Origin: Alopecurus myosuroides
Taxonomy: Eukaryota > Streptophyta > Magnoliopsida > Poales > Poaceae
Length of the DNA: 64,000 nt
NCBI GenBank assembly: GCA_028641055.1
Contig: CM054057.1
Coordinates: 582,643,158 to 582,707,157, forward strand
Direction of reading: 5' to 3'
A program made the translations under genes and the position numbers. Below are positions 21,691 to 33,353 of the stretch, one piece after another; position 1 is the first letter of the stretch; every line of letters begins with the position of its first letter. The notes beneath the pieces were generated by a model. The model had not been told where the DNA came from. It saw nothing but the letters and a program-made list of their open reading frames with translations, and did no database searches.

Positions 21691-24600
21691 ATGCTGTTGC
21701 AAGATGGTTCCTTCCACCAGGATTGCTACATTCCAGACTACCTAGTAAATCTGGACCGTGAAGAAGTCATTGATGATTACATATTAAAACCGGTCTTTGA
21801 ACAAGTCATGGTTGACCAAGCACCACGGTGCCCTGTGGTGGTCTTCATCAATCCTAGAAGCGGTCACCAACTGGGAAGCATTTTGATCAAAACATATCGT
21901 GTAATTCTCAGTGGAGCGCAGGTGCCTACCCCAACACTTTGGAACAGCTTTAACACAGAAACTCTACTTTCAGTTGAGCTGTAGTGGCACTTAAAATTAT
22001 GCTCTTAGTGCTTGAACTACGTATTTTTTACAGGTTTTTGATCTCTCAGAAGAGGCTCCTGATAAGGTGCTTCATAGGCTGTATGCTAACTTTGAAAAGC
22101 TCAAGTCTCAAGGTGATACTCTTGCTAGTGAAATTCAGCGGAAGTTAAGAATAATTGTGAGTAGCCTCCTTCAAAGTTCAAATCTTATATATGGAATGTG
22201 TTCTGGGCCTTTTCTTTTCCTTGTCTTGACTAAGGATCTTTGAAATAGGTCGCTGGTGGTGATGGCACGGCAAGTTGGCTTCTTGGAGTAGTTAGTGACC
22301 TTAAACTTCCTCATCCACATCCTGTTGTTATTGTGCCACTGGGAACTGAAAACAACCTTGCGATCTCACTTGGATGGGTACGTCAACTTCTTTGTTGTTT
22401 ATTTCTAACATGTAGGCTCTCTTCAAGCTATGCGATGAACATGTCTGGTTATGTACTTCCTGCCTTGTGTACTGCAAAAATTTATGTGTTTTCTACTTTT
22501 CTTCAGACAAACAAATAGATTTTAAGTTATTATCTTGCTTGATTGTACCAAGCAATGATTATTTCTCAATTAATAACTAGCTCCATCTATTATTGTGATC
22601 TGTCTATGTACTGTTATGAATGGATGTGGCTCATGATTTTTTGGGTACAAATATGATGATATATCGGCTGTGATTTATCTAACGGCAGTTATATGGATCT
22701 ACTGACTAAATATAATCTTTTTAAGTCCAGTTATGATGATTATAATCTGCCAAGCTAGAGTTATAATGTTCTATCAGCTGTTGATTTATTTGCGTACACT
22801 TGATAAGTTCTACCGGCTGCCATTAAGTATAAAGAGGTTAACAACATTATTGGTCAGATGCTTTTTTGTGCGATTTTATTGTTTATTTCTATTTTTTATT
22901 TAATCGGGGTGTGCTTAAAATGTCTAATATATAGAGACTAGCAGATGTTTGCTGCCTACATATTAGTACACTTTCTTGTGAAATGCAAGCTTGTGAAGGA
23001 ACATGACTTTTGAATTTAACATGCACATGCTATTTCAACTCGGTAATATTATGTTGTTTCATTTATGTAATTTTTTCAGTTCCTTGGACTTGCTCCTTTT
23101 ACCTGGTATGAATACTGCCAAGCATTATGTGCCTTGCTTCCCAGTTTGCTAATGAAACGATTTTATTGTTTATTTCTATTTTTTATTTAATCGGGGTGTG
23201 CTTAAAATGTCTAATATATAGAGACTAGCAGATGTTTGCTGCCTACATATTAGTACACTTTCTTGTGAAATGCAAGCTTGTGAAGGAACATGACTTTTGA
23301 ATTTAACATGCACATGCTATTTCAACTCGGTAATATTATGTTGTTTCATTTATGTAATTTTTTCAGTTCCTTGGACTTGCTCCTTTTACCTGGTATGAAT
23401 ACTGCCAAGCATTATGTGCCTTGCTTCCCAGTTTGCTAATGAAATTTAGGTTTACACCTCCAAATTAACTTGAATAGGGAAAGAAGAACCCATCTACTGA
23501 CCCACATGCAGTGAAATCATTCCTTGAGCAAGTAAAAGGAGCAAGAGAAATGAATATTGATAGGTATCGTGTCACACATAAAGATGGTGTGAGCTTTCTT
23601 TCTTACCCATACTGTTCTTTTGAAAAAAAGATAAATTCTATGCATCGTCACATCGGTTCTTTCATGTATCCATTTGGATAAAGTATCTAGCTATTCCAGT
23701 TATAATTGCACTCAGTTTAAAGCATGAATTATGACGGGAAACACTCAATCTGGATGCAACCTTTTTGTTTCAGTTGGCGTGTCGTGATAAGAATGCGAGT
23801 TCCGCAGGAAGGTCCATGTGATCCTATCGCTCCGTTAGAGCTACCTCATTCCATGCATGCATTCCATCGTGTATCAGGCTCTGACCAATTGAATGTGGTG
23901 AGACATTTATCTCTGTTGTTACTCTTTACGGTAAAAATATATACTTCCTCTGCTCACAATTATAAGATGTTTTAGCAATTTTTTTCGAAATGCACGTATC
24001 TAAACGCGTTCCAGTGTGGAGGTTCACTCATTCTGATCTGTATATAGTCTATAATGTGAACAGAAGGAGTATTAATTTATAATAGTAATGATAGCTTTTG
24101 ATACTAGACTAACAGTAGCCATGGCCGATCAGGGCGGGACACATAGAGTAGAATCTCAATATGTTGTGAATATCTCTACCCTTTCAATATATCATAACAC
24201 AAACTTTGTGTTTCACTGAAAAAATATGTTGTGAATAGCAAGTTTACTTAATCATTTGTCTATATTTGGTTCAGGAGGGTTACTACACATTCCATGGAGG
24301 ATTTTGGAATTACTTTAGCATGGGTAAGTACTTCTGTTCACTGTTATTTCAGAGATCAGCCGTCTACCATTTTTAAACTGTAAATATTCCTTTGCGATAT
24401 TCGGTGCATTCTAATTTTCTCTATACCAGGAGTCGTTTTTCAGAACTTCTCCTCATAGTCATGTCATATTGGAATGCTTAAAATAATTAATACTACCTCC
24501 AATCCAAGATAAGTGTCGCAGTTTTGAACTAACCCCAGTTCAAAAATGCAAGACTTATTTTGAATCGGAGGGAGTAGTATTTTCTGTCTAGCGAACTCTA

Positions 24601-27600
24601 AAGCAAAACTGATTAGAACATTTTTAGTCATGGAGGAGCAAGATCACCTGTAGATAGCTTCTGTACCCTACTATGCAACACGAAACGTGAGCCAGCCTAC
24701 AAAAGGAAAAATAAATACAAAAACAAACAATATTTTTTTAAATGAGGATAAACCTGTGGCCTCTACATAGATTGATGTACACATTGTCAAACGTAGGCGG
24801 AAACGATGCCCTATCCAGGGCCTCGGTTGCATGTTATATAGGGTGGGAAAGCCCCTCACCACGGCATGTACATGGGTGTACTGTACGTATTGGTGTACTA
24901 CACCATATACGTACAGGTACGGCATATTGCATCTAACACTCCCCCTTAATCTAAACTTTGGAAAAGATTTAGATTACGTCTAAACTCACATAACTGCCTG
25001 ACAGGGAGTGCTTTAGTAAATCCATCAGCGACTTGATCTTTGCTGGAGACAAACTGAATTATCAGACGCTTTGCAGCCACTCGTTCACGAACAAAGTGAA
25101 AATCAATCTCAATGTGTTTGGTACGGGCATGAAAAACTGGGTTAGCAGAAAGATAAGTAGCACCCAAATTGTCACACCATAGACATGGTGTTTCCTTGAG
25201 AACCACACCAAGTTCCCCAAGGAGAGTTTCAACCCATATGAGTTCTGCAGTGGCATTAGCAAGAGATTTATATTCAGCTTCGGTGCTGGAGCGTGACACT
25301 GTTGCTTGTTTACGTGCACTCCAAGAGACCAGATTCGGTCCAAAAAATATAGCAAAACCACCAGTTGAACGGCGATCATATAGACTACCTGCCCAGTCAG
25401 CATCTGAAAAAGCACTGAGAAGAGTAGAAGGTGATTGTGTGAATGTAATCCCAACCTTTATAGTGCCTGCAATGTATCTCAAAATACGTTTAGCAGCTGT
25501 CCAATGAACTGTAGTAGAAGCATGAAGATACTGACATATTTTATTTACTGAGAATGCCAAATCTGGACGTGTCAAAGTGAGGTATTGTAATGCTCCAACT
25601 ATACTCCTATACTGAGTACTGTCCTGAGGGCCAAGAGGAGTACCATCTGTTATAGATAACTGCTCAGATGAAGATAATGGTGTAGGAGCAGGTTTGCACT
25701 GTGTCATACCAACTCTAGCAAACAAGTCTTTAGCATATTTTTCCTGCGTCAAAAGCAAACCATCGGACAGTTTTGTAACCTCAATGCCAAGAAAGAAGTG
25801 TAAATCACCCAAGTCCTTAATGGCAAATGCTACACTGAGATCCTTAAGAAGGGCTGCAATTGCTTCATCAGAGGAACTGGTAATAATGATATCATCAACA
25901 TAAATCAAGACAAAAATAGTAATGCCTGACTTATTGTAAAGAAAGAGAGATGTATCAGCTTTAGATGCTATAAAACCAAAATCATGTAATTTGGAGCTTA
26001 GCCTTGAGAACCAGGCTCGGGGGGCCTGTTTCAATCCATATAGAGCTTTATCCAATCTGCAGAGATAATTAGGAGCATTAGGATTCTCAAACCCAGGAGG
26101 CTGTTTCATGTACACTTCGTCTTCCAGAACACCGTGTAAGAACACGTTCTTGACATCTAGCTGCCGCAAACTCCATCGTCAAGATACTGAAATAGCTAAA
26201 ACACTTCTGATAGTTGCAGCCTTAACTACATGACTAAAAGTGTCCTCATAGTCTATGCCATACCTCTGTTTGAATCCTTTTGCAACGAGACGAGCCTTAT
26301 ACCTGTCAATAGTACCATCAGCATGTCTCTTGACACGATACACCCATTTGCAATCAATAATATTTTTCTGAGGATTTGGAGGAACAAGGTGCCATGTTTT
26401 GTTGTGGGTTAAAGCAGCAAACTCATCTTCCATTGCCTTGCGCCAATTTTCATCCTCAAGTGCCTCTTTGAGAGTACTAGGTTCACCTGTAGAAGCAAGC
26501 AAACCGTAGAGAACACAACCATCTTTGTATATACGGGGATGTTTTATACCTTTCATCAATCGTGTACGAACACCAAGCGAGGGAGCTGCTGGACGAGTTT
26601 GTCGAGGATGTCGTACATATACGCGAAGTGGCGGTGCAGCAAAAGTTACACCAGGAGCTCCCGCAGAGGACCCGGGATCCACTTCAGCGCCTCCAGCAGG
26701 GCTGGACGCACCATGGCTCGGCGTAGAGGATCCTGAAGAGGTTGTTGGGGCAGAGGGTGACGTGGCGGCATCTTCGCGGTCGCTGGCGGTGTCTGCACGC
26801 GTGCTGTCCCGAACCTGCGGCGCCAACAGGAGAACCAGCAGGGGAATCCCCCTCGGGAACGTGCGCCTCGGGATCGGGCGACGGCGGATCGCCCGATCCG
26901 AGGCAGATCCAGCAGCATCTTCGGGATTGTTCCCGTTTTCGTCTGTATCTGAATTTTTGGCATTTTGTGTAGAATCTTCAGAAGCATTTTCTGAGTCCGT
27001 TTCTTCACCATTTTCACTCAAATTTTCACCGGCGAGCTCCACATTCTGTAAGGGGTTAGTAATAGGCACAATAACAGGCACATGATCATGTATATTTGCA
27101 TCCCCATTGATAGAGTTTATAGGTGTCAAATGAGGTGGAAGTAACAATATTTCATGTTTAAGACGAGCTCCTGCATTTGGATGCATGGATGCAAACGGGA
27201 ATACTTTTTCATCAAAGACAACGTCTCGTGAAATGTATACGCGACCCGTAGATACGTCAAGACATTTAACACCTTTGTGGAGAGGGCTATAGCCTAGAAA
27301 AACACAACGCTTAGAGCGAAAAGCTAGTTTGCGTTTGTTGTAGGGACGAAGGTTAGGCCAGCAAGCACAACCAAAGACTCGTAAAGCATCATAACTTGGA
27401 GTGACCTGAAGAAGACGTTGAGTTGGAGTTTCAAAGTTGAGCATTTTGGTAGGAAGAAGATTTATCAGAAATGTGGCTGTAAGGAAAGCTTCATCCCAAA
27501 ACTTGAGAGGCATGGAATCATTAGCAAGTAAAGCCAATCAACTTCAACTATGTGTCTATGCTTGCGTTCAGCTGAACCATTCTGTTGATGAGCATGTGGA

Positions 27601-30600
27601 CATGATACATGATGAGTTATGTCAGTTTTCTGAAAGAAACTATTGAGTTTTTCATACTCTCCACCCCAATCAGTTTGCATGGTGATAATTTTGCGAGAGA
27701 ATTTGCGTTCAACAAGTTGCTGGAAATTAAGAAACACTTGATAAACTTCAGAGCGTTTCTTGAGAAAATATATCCATGTAAATTTGCTATAGTCATCAAT
27801 AAAGCTTACATAGTATGCATGTCTACCAACAGACTCTGGAGCAGGACCCCAAACATCAGAAAATATTTGCTCCAAAGGAGCAGTGGACACACTGGTAGAT
27901 ATGGGGTATGGTAACTGATGACTCTTAGCTAACTGACATGAATCACACACATAGGGAGTAGTTTCTGGTGAATGCACCAGTTTATTTTTCCTAATGATTT
28001 GCTGAACAATAAAGGATGAGGGATGTCCTAGACGACTATGCCATGTAGATGAAGATGGCTTTATTGTGACAAAATCATGCTTTGAAGACCCAGAAGAAAT
28101 TGGCACAAGAGGGTAGAGGCCACCACGACATGGACCTCTAAACAGAGTTCTTTCGGTGGCCTGATCCTTTATCAAAAAGAAAAATGAGTGAAACTCAAAG
28201 AACACATTGTTGTCAAGAGAAAGTTTATGAACAGATAACAAGTTTTTAGATGCTTGAGGAACATGCAATATGTTGTTGAGTTGTAAAGAATTATCATATG
28301 AGTTGTAAAAAATGAGTGAAACTCAAAGACCATTACCATCAGCCGTGCGAACGCAGTCACGTCCATTGTACTTCTCACGAGTTGTGAGCTTGCTCAGCTC
28401 ACCCGTGACATGATCAGTGGCGCCGGTGTCGGGATACCAGTTTGTGTCGACGCCGTAGGAAGCAATGTTTGCTCCCTTCTCCTCGCGATCCCCCTCATCA
28501 TCACTGTCATCCTTATAGCGCCACCAGCAGTCGGATGCACGGTGGCCATAAATCTTGCATATCTGGCAAGTTGTAGCAACAAAGGGGGTGGGCGTGCGGT
28601 CACGACGGTGACGACGGCCACGGCTGTCATCACGACGACGCCTGTCATCAGTGTAGTCACGTCGACCACGGTCTTCCCCGCGGTCATCACGTCGTGCTCC
28701 ATCGCGTCTCCATTGTCCACCAGTATCGCGGCCTTCACTGTCACGACACGGGTCATCAGCACGGCGATCACCGTGATCACCGCGCGACGCACGTCGCCCA
28801 TCATCATAGTCACGGTTGCGATCACCGCGACGGCGAGAGTCATCATAGCCGCGATCACCGCGGTAGCCGCGGTCACCACCACCGAGGTCACCACCACGGG
28901 TTGTGTCATCAGTTTTGCCGCGATCACCACGTGCAGGGGCACCACCACGTCCACGACGGGCGATAAGTTCATCCTCATCGACAGGCTTTCCGATCGCAGC
29001 GAGTTCAGACGCCAGACCCTTCATCTTGGCAAAGAATTGAGCTGTACTCAGATCGGCCTTTTTTGTGTTGTTGAGGGCACCACGCAGATGCTGGACTTTC
29101 GACCGCGACGGCGAGGAAAACATGTACATGATCACTGCCCACACCTCGGCAGAGTTCTCTAGCCCAAGAACGTGAGCCAGAATCTCCGGTGACAGGGAAT
29201 TAACGAGAAATCCGAGCACCTTGGCATCCTTAGCAACCCAGGCCACGTAGGCAGGATTGGGGATGATTGTCTTCTTGTTGTTTGCGTCATCTGCCTCAAT
29301 TGTTTTCGCCGGAGCAGCTTCGTGACCGGTCAGGAGATCCATGACCATGGCGGCCCGAAGAGGCGGAAAGACGAGAGTTTTCCAGAACAGAAAATTGCTC
29401 CTCGTCAGCTTTTGTGTCGGAGGCAGCTTTTGTGTCGGAGGCGTTCCCAGTGCAGACACCAGGGCAGTCGAGGATGATCCAGACGCCATGGATGCCGAGC
29501 AGGATTTTGGCTTGTGGTTGTTTCGTGGGTTTTAGGGTTTCGGGATTTGAAGATCGGTTTCGGCGGCTAGGTCATGGGAGAGGACGCTCTGATACCATGT
29601 CAAACGTAGGCGGAAACGATGCCCTATCCAGAGCCTCGGTTGCATGTTATATAGGGTGGGAAAGCCCTCACCACGGCATGTACATGGGTGTACTGTACGT
29701 ATTGGTGTACTAGACCATATACGTACAGGTACGGCATATTACATCTAACACACATGCATATATTATTTATTACTGAAAACAGTGCCAAGCAAAGCTAGCA
29801 TTGATGCAGAACAAATTGGGTAAGAAAAATAAATGAGGCCATCCACATAGGACTTTTCTGTTCGACAAAGGAAATATATTTACATCATGAAGATATCAAT
29901 TACACCCAACCTTTGCACCAACAAAATATCTGCTATTAGTTAAGACATTAAGGATGCATACAGTCAAAAAGGAAAAGAAGAAGAAAAAAACGACCTTGCC
30001 ATGTTGACAAATTATTCGCAACATCAGAACCCAAACTACCACCAAAGACAGCACCCAGAAAAAAATAGGTTCTTTAAAGCTACGCCTCTAAGAAGGGAAA
30101 TATGCATAGGCACCGTCGTCACCCGATCAATAGATCGTAGGTTTTACCCTAGAGAAAGTTCAACTCTCTGTACAATGCAACAAGGAAGCTATAAAAATTG
30201 CAGGTACAACCAATGTAGGTCAGAACTTTGAGTTTTTTGGCCAGGTACAACCAGTGAAGGTCAGACCTTGAGTTTGCCAGGTACAACAATGAAGCGATCG
30301 GTAGAGGCTGGCCGATGAGCTGCTAGGCGATGGCTGAGCCTAGATGACCAGCGGACGTGGATGTGCCGGCGGTCTTTTAACCGGCAAGATATGAGCGCCT
30401 AGAGGAGGAAGACATACCGTGAAGTGGCGCAGAATGGTCGGGGTGCCTATGCAATTCGGTCCCAGAGGCAAGGATGGTGCCAGAGTGGATGCAAGCAAGG
30501 GGGCAGGGGGGAGGGGGGGAAAACATACGCTCATCGAGGTGGTGGTCGAGTAAATATAAGTTGCGTTTTAGCCGCTTAAAACAATTTTTTACTTCTCTAA

Positions 30601-32232
30601 CCGGTTTTGAGGGACCGGCTAGAGATGCCCTAACTAGCACTATCTCTATCTCTGCCTATAGTTTCTATAGTTGTCCTCTTCTGATGAATGTGCCTCATAA
30701 AACTTCACATGAAGAGATTATTGAAGATGTTTAGGCATGAGTGACCGGCATGGATTTACATACTGCAGGGATGGATGCACAATTGGCATATAAGTTTCAC
30801 TCTGCAAGGAAGCTAAATTCATTGAAAGTCACAGATCAGGTATGATTTTTTATGTTTGTGGAGAAGAAATTTTGATATTACTTTCTTTAGATTGGTAATT
30901 ACTCGAAAATTTGATTTGCAAATTGGAATGCATGTTTTTGCTGCAGGGTACATATTCTAAGTCTGGACTTAAAAAAGGATGGTTTCCTGCTTCTCTGTCT
31001 CAACCATCTTCACGGTACGTAGTTTCTGACTAATACAGCCATGATGCTTCTGATCTACATCATGTTTTCTTTGTTTCGCAAGTATTAATTACATTTTGAA
31101 ATGGCACTAAAAATTGCCGATCGAGTTAGATCTGTAAATGAAACTCCCAGATAAGAATTATTGTATAGCCTGATCTCAGACAATCATATGACATCACGAG
31201 TTGCCATTTTCAGGAACATTGCTCTACTTGCAAAGGTAAAATGCCAAAAAAGGCCAGGTACCCAATGGGAAGAGCTTAAGATTCCTCACAGGTAAATATA
31301 CTCTTACTGCCATCGCATCATATATAGCATTTATACACGTTGGATTTAAATTTGTATATCTACAATGCCTGCTGTGTATTGAATATGGTTTCTGCTATTG
31401 CGTCAAACTCGTTCACAGATGGAATGAATATCAGTGATCAAAACTCAGCAAATATTCTCTCTTGTTTCAGAATTCAGTCGATATTATGTCTCAATTTGCC
31501 AAGCTTTTCGGGAGGGTTGAATCCTTGGGGGGAACCTGGCACGAGAAAACAACAAGATGTAAGTCTGTTAAATAAAACATTTGGCACTTCATCAAAAACA
31601 AAACTTGCTCAGGGAGAAGACAGTCTATAGAGTTGCTTTGTTTATTTTGAGCTAAAACTGTTGGGGAGGCCCCCACAGTAGATACTTATATCATTTCCTG
31701 GCAATATTCAGAGAGACCTTACTGCTCCCTATGTTGACGATGGCCTTATCGAGGTTGTCGGATTTAAAAGAGCTTGGCACGGTATCGACTTGCTGGCCCC
31801 TAATGGGCATGGGGTTCGTCTAGCACAGGTAAAGCATCAGTTTCGCGCATTTGGTCACTGTACAATTCAGTACCGCTGATGACATTTCACTGTCAGGTCC
31901 ATAGAATCCGTTTCGAGCTCCACAAAGGAGCAGCGGCGCACACATTCATGAAGATTGATGGGGAGCCATGGAAGCAACCTCTTCCCTGCGACGATGATAC
32001 CGTTGTCGTCGAGATCTCACACTGCCGTCAGGTTACCGTCCTGGTCAGTGACCCATGCAGCTCGAAGAGCATTGATGACCCCGTGTGGCCGTCATGGCAT
32101 GGCCACAACTCTGACGAAGACGATGAAGACAACAGCTTGGCTGATGAAGATGAATGGGACGAAATAAACACGTTTGGGGCAGCAGATAGATTCGAATTCC
32201 GTGACGAGGCCGACAACGCTCATCTTAGCTGA
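21691..32232 (+). CDS. Diacylglycerol kinase, plant DGK5/6-like, 12 exons, 499 aa
   Basis: It phosphorylates diacylglycerol with ATP to give phosphatidic acid, a membrane lipid signal. Exons are 21691-21921, 22034-22156, 22249-22377, 23478-23563, 23774-23897, 24275-24323, 30769-30839, 30947-31014, 31214-31291, 31471-31558, 31712-31828 and 31897-32232. All have GT-AG sites and compatible phases and total exactly 1500 nt. The catalytic domain begins near residue 47 ([12 protein letters not shown]) and holds GGDGT at residues 121-125. The accessory domain contains [16 protein letters not shown], [15 protein letters not shown] and FHKGA-like motifs. There is no C1 domain, as in plant cluster III enzymes of about 490-500 aa. 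Oddities are Glu152 in the usually GTGNN motif (GTENN), AISLGW instead of the usual PFSFGW, and an acidic C-terminus. Intron 6 is 6.4 kb because of a Copia insertion. It looks intact; catalytic competence is uncertain. Confidence 0.88.
22871..23444. repeat. Perfect-looking 287-bp tandem duplication in DGK intron 3
   Basis: Copy 1 (22871-23157) and copy 2 (23158-23444) align with no difference that I can see by eye. Both lie in the intron between exons 3 and 4, and each includes a TTTTTTCAG acceptor-like string. Confidence 0.9.
23944..24069. mobile_element. Stowaway-type MITE in DGK intron 5
   Basis: Terminal inverted repeats CTTCCTCTG and CAGAAGGAG are flanked by TA on both sides (23942-23943, 24070-24071). 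The internal sequence contains TTATAAGATGTTTTAG and GGTTCACTCATT, typical of Triticeae Stowaway elements. Confidence 0.8.
24493..24577. mobile_element. Short Stowaway MITE (85 bp) in DGK intron 6
   Basis: Terminal repeats CTACCTCCAATCCAA and TGAATCGGAGGGAGTAG form an inverted pair with a TA target on each side (24491-24492, 24578-24579). Confidence 0.85.
24785..24938 (-). repeat. Copia LTR (3' LTR in element orientation)
   Basis: It is 154 bp, TGTCAAACG...CATCTAACA on the plus strand, and adjoins the polypurine tract at 24939-24949 (minus strand TAAGGGGGAG). Confidence 0.93.
24946..28322 (-). pseudogene. Copia pol: integrase, reverse transcriptase, RNase H
   Basis: In minus-strand order: a pre-integrase segment ([27 protein letters not shown]), the integrase core with Asp in FSDVWGP, Asp in MQTDWGGEY and Glu in [11 protein letters not shown], a connection region ([16 protein letters not shown]), reverse transcriptase with [10 protein letters not shown] and YVDDIIIT, and RNase H with SDADWAG and [12 protein letters not shown]. 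Breaks are a frameshift near 27530 at the end of the integrase and a TGA at 26179-26181 just before the [10 protein letters not shown] motif. The remainder to the C-terminus (24946-26178) is open. Confidence 0.88.
28323..29489 (-). pseudogene. Copia gag and protease region
   Basis: The open frame has 388 codons. The N-terminus has the gag core ([43 protein letters not shown]), followed directly by an Arg/Asp/Gly-rich tract of roughly 110 residues. Next come a zinc knuckle [14 protein letters not shown] and the protease motif [11 protein letters not shown]. The gag core breaks off after DEDELIA, before the further alpha-helical segment usually present, so an internal deletion is likely. The frame ends at a TGA at 28323-28325 just after the protease region, and the sequence there is a 21-bp copy of a downstream segment. 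Confidence 0.85.
29586..29597 (-). other. Copia primer binding site, initiator tRNA-Met
   Basis: The minus strand reads TGGTATCAGAGC directly next to the 5' LTR. This is complementary to the 3' end of initiator tRNA-Met, the usual Copia primer. Confidence 0.92.
29598..29750 (-). repeat. Copia LTR (5' LTR in element orientation)
   Basis: It is 153 bp and differs from the other LTR at four positions (CCAGAGCC, one fewer C in AAGCCCTC, GTACTAGACC, ATATTACATC). Confidence 0.93.
29751..30768. other. Remainder of DGK intron 6
   Basis: No gene is seen. The sequence is AT-rich with a repeated CAGGTACAACCA phrase (30200-30290) and a terminal-like GGGACCGGCTAGAGATGCCC at 30611-30630 that resembles a Tourist end, but I could not find its partner. 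Confidence 0.5.
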
Positions 32233-32335
32233 GTTACTGTGACCAAGATTTCTGACTGTTGTTTTAGAATGTTCTTTCGGGAATAATCGGCAGCTGCTCT
32301 GCCTTGGAGTGGTGGGCTGTAGCCTGTAGGTTTAA

Positions 32336-32600
32336 GGGCATGTACAATGGTTCGTTCTCTCTTAACAACGACACGTAGAATAATTGCTTAGTTGGCGGAG
32401 AGAGAAACAGAAAAAAGACGTTTGCCTTCTCTTAGCTAAGAGATCGTCTCTTAGCATAATTGTCTCACCACATATTTAGGATATCTGATTGTTATTGATA
32501 GGACTAAAAAATAGCCTATTATACAACATATCTTTTTGTCATATCTATATCATGTGGCGGAGTTAAGATAAGACAGTCTTATCGACCACTATACATGCCC
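32336..32600. mobile_element. Tourist-like MITE downstream of DGK
   Basis: Terminal inverted repeats GGGCATGTACAATGGT and ACCACTATACATGCCC bound 265 bp. The flanking trinucleotides are TAA and TAG, so the target duplication is imperfect. The interior has a CTCTTAGCTAAGAG hairpin. Confidence 0.75.
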
Positions 32601-33111
32601 TAGTGGTGGTCAGTGAAACCCGTCAGAGGTCCACAAAGGGACCAACCACGTTTTGGCCAGACCCGCTGTTTGAAATTGCGGCTGCTTATTTGTTCTTTTC
32701 AAAGCGACATAAGCACATCACTGTTTCTGTTAAATAGAATAGATACAGTAATTAGTGTCCGTAAAGAAAAAAAAAGAATAAAAGGTCATACGCCACCTTC
32801 TATACTACCAAATACAATACTTGTGATCTTCTTCAGACATTCTGCTTTGATTGTGTTCGTGGCCGAAACGTGGGCCAGCAGCTTGGCACAGTGTACAATC
32901 CTGCCACAAGGACTGTTTTTTCGAAAACGAGGTTGAGACTAGGCCTCTGAATAAAAAAATGTGCATATGGCCTTTTGTTATCATTTTATTCAACACATGT
33001 TGAAGTGTATAAGTAGATTGTACTAGCCATCAGTTCAGACTTTTGGGCTAGTTGGCTAGTGCATGAATCTTGACATGAGTCCTGGCTTTCATATTCGTTG
33101 ATGGATTGGTT
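32601..33111. other. DGK 3' flank, no gene seen
   Basis: No domain-bearing ORF was found. It includes simple A-rich stretches (32764-32780). Confidence 0.5.
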
Positions 33112-33119
33112 ATCTCAGC

Positions 33120-33291
33120 TCAGGATGCAAGCCGCCTATCCAGTGGACTGGGCGGAACGTCCGCCAGCATTTCTAGCTACAGCGGGAAAACAGGCAAAGC
33201 TACCGATCAAAGAAAATGTTCACACATGCGCTGTTGACGGACTGAACGAGTTAGACATGTAGACCCTGGCGGACATCCGCCTGCATCCCTA
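33120..33291. mobile_element. hAT-type MITE (172 bp)
   Basis: It is flanked by identical 8-bp target duplications ATCTCAGC (33112-33119 and 33292-33299), the length made by hAT transposases. The ends are TCAGGATGCA and TGCATCCCTA, an imperfect inverted pair with GGATGCA conserved. Confidence 0.75.
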
Positions 33292-33353
33292 ATCTCAGCA
33301 AATATTCTTCCTTGTTTCAGCATTCATTGAATTGTATGTCTCAGTTTGCCAAC
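33292..33353 (+). pseudogene. Duplicated fragment of DGK intron 10/exon 10
   Basis: The segment matches 31446-31502 of the DGK gene: CTCAGCAAATATTCT, then CTTGTTTCAG (the exon 10 acceptor) and TATGTCTCA.TTTGCCAA. Weak similarity continues left of the hAT MITE (33092-33111). It is too short to code and is the mark of a small local duplication that predates the MITE. Confidence 0.7.

Larger units (their letters stand above)
24785..29750 (-). mobile_element. Complete Copia LTR retrotransposon, antisense in DGK intron 6
   Basis: LTRs of 154 and 153 bp start TG and end CA and are flanked by the 5-bp target duplication CACAT (24780-24784 and 29751-29755). The minus-strand order is LTR, tRNA-Met primer site, gag-protease, integrase, reverse transcriptase/RNase H, polypurine tract, LTR. 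This order of integrase before reverse transcriptase defines Copia. The LTRs differ by three substitutions and one indel, so insertion is fairly recent on a plant time scale. The coding region has stops and a frameshift. Confidence 0.95.

Noticed and set aside
28394..29162. Long ORFs on both strands opposite the Copia gag (250 aa forward, 194 aa reverse in another frame)
   Set aside because: They are shadows of the biased Arg/Asp codons of gag. The Thr/Val/Ile-rich translations have no domain.
29586..29597. Possible tRNA gene at the TGGTATCAGAGC sequence
   Set aside because: It is only the 12-bp primer binding site next to the LTR; no cloverleaf follows.
30611..30630. Tourist-like end GACCGGCTAGAGATGCCC
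   Set aside because: No matching inverted end or target duplication was found within 1 kb.
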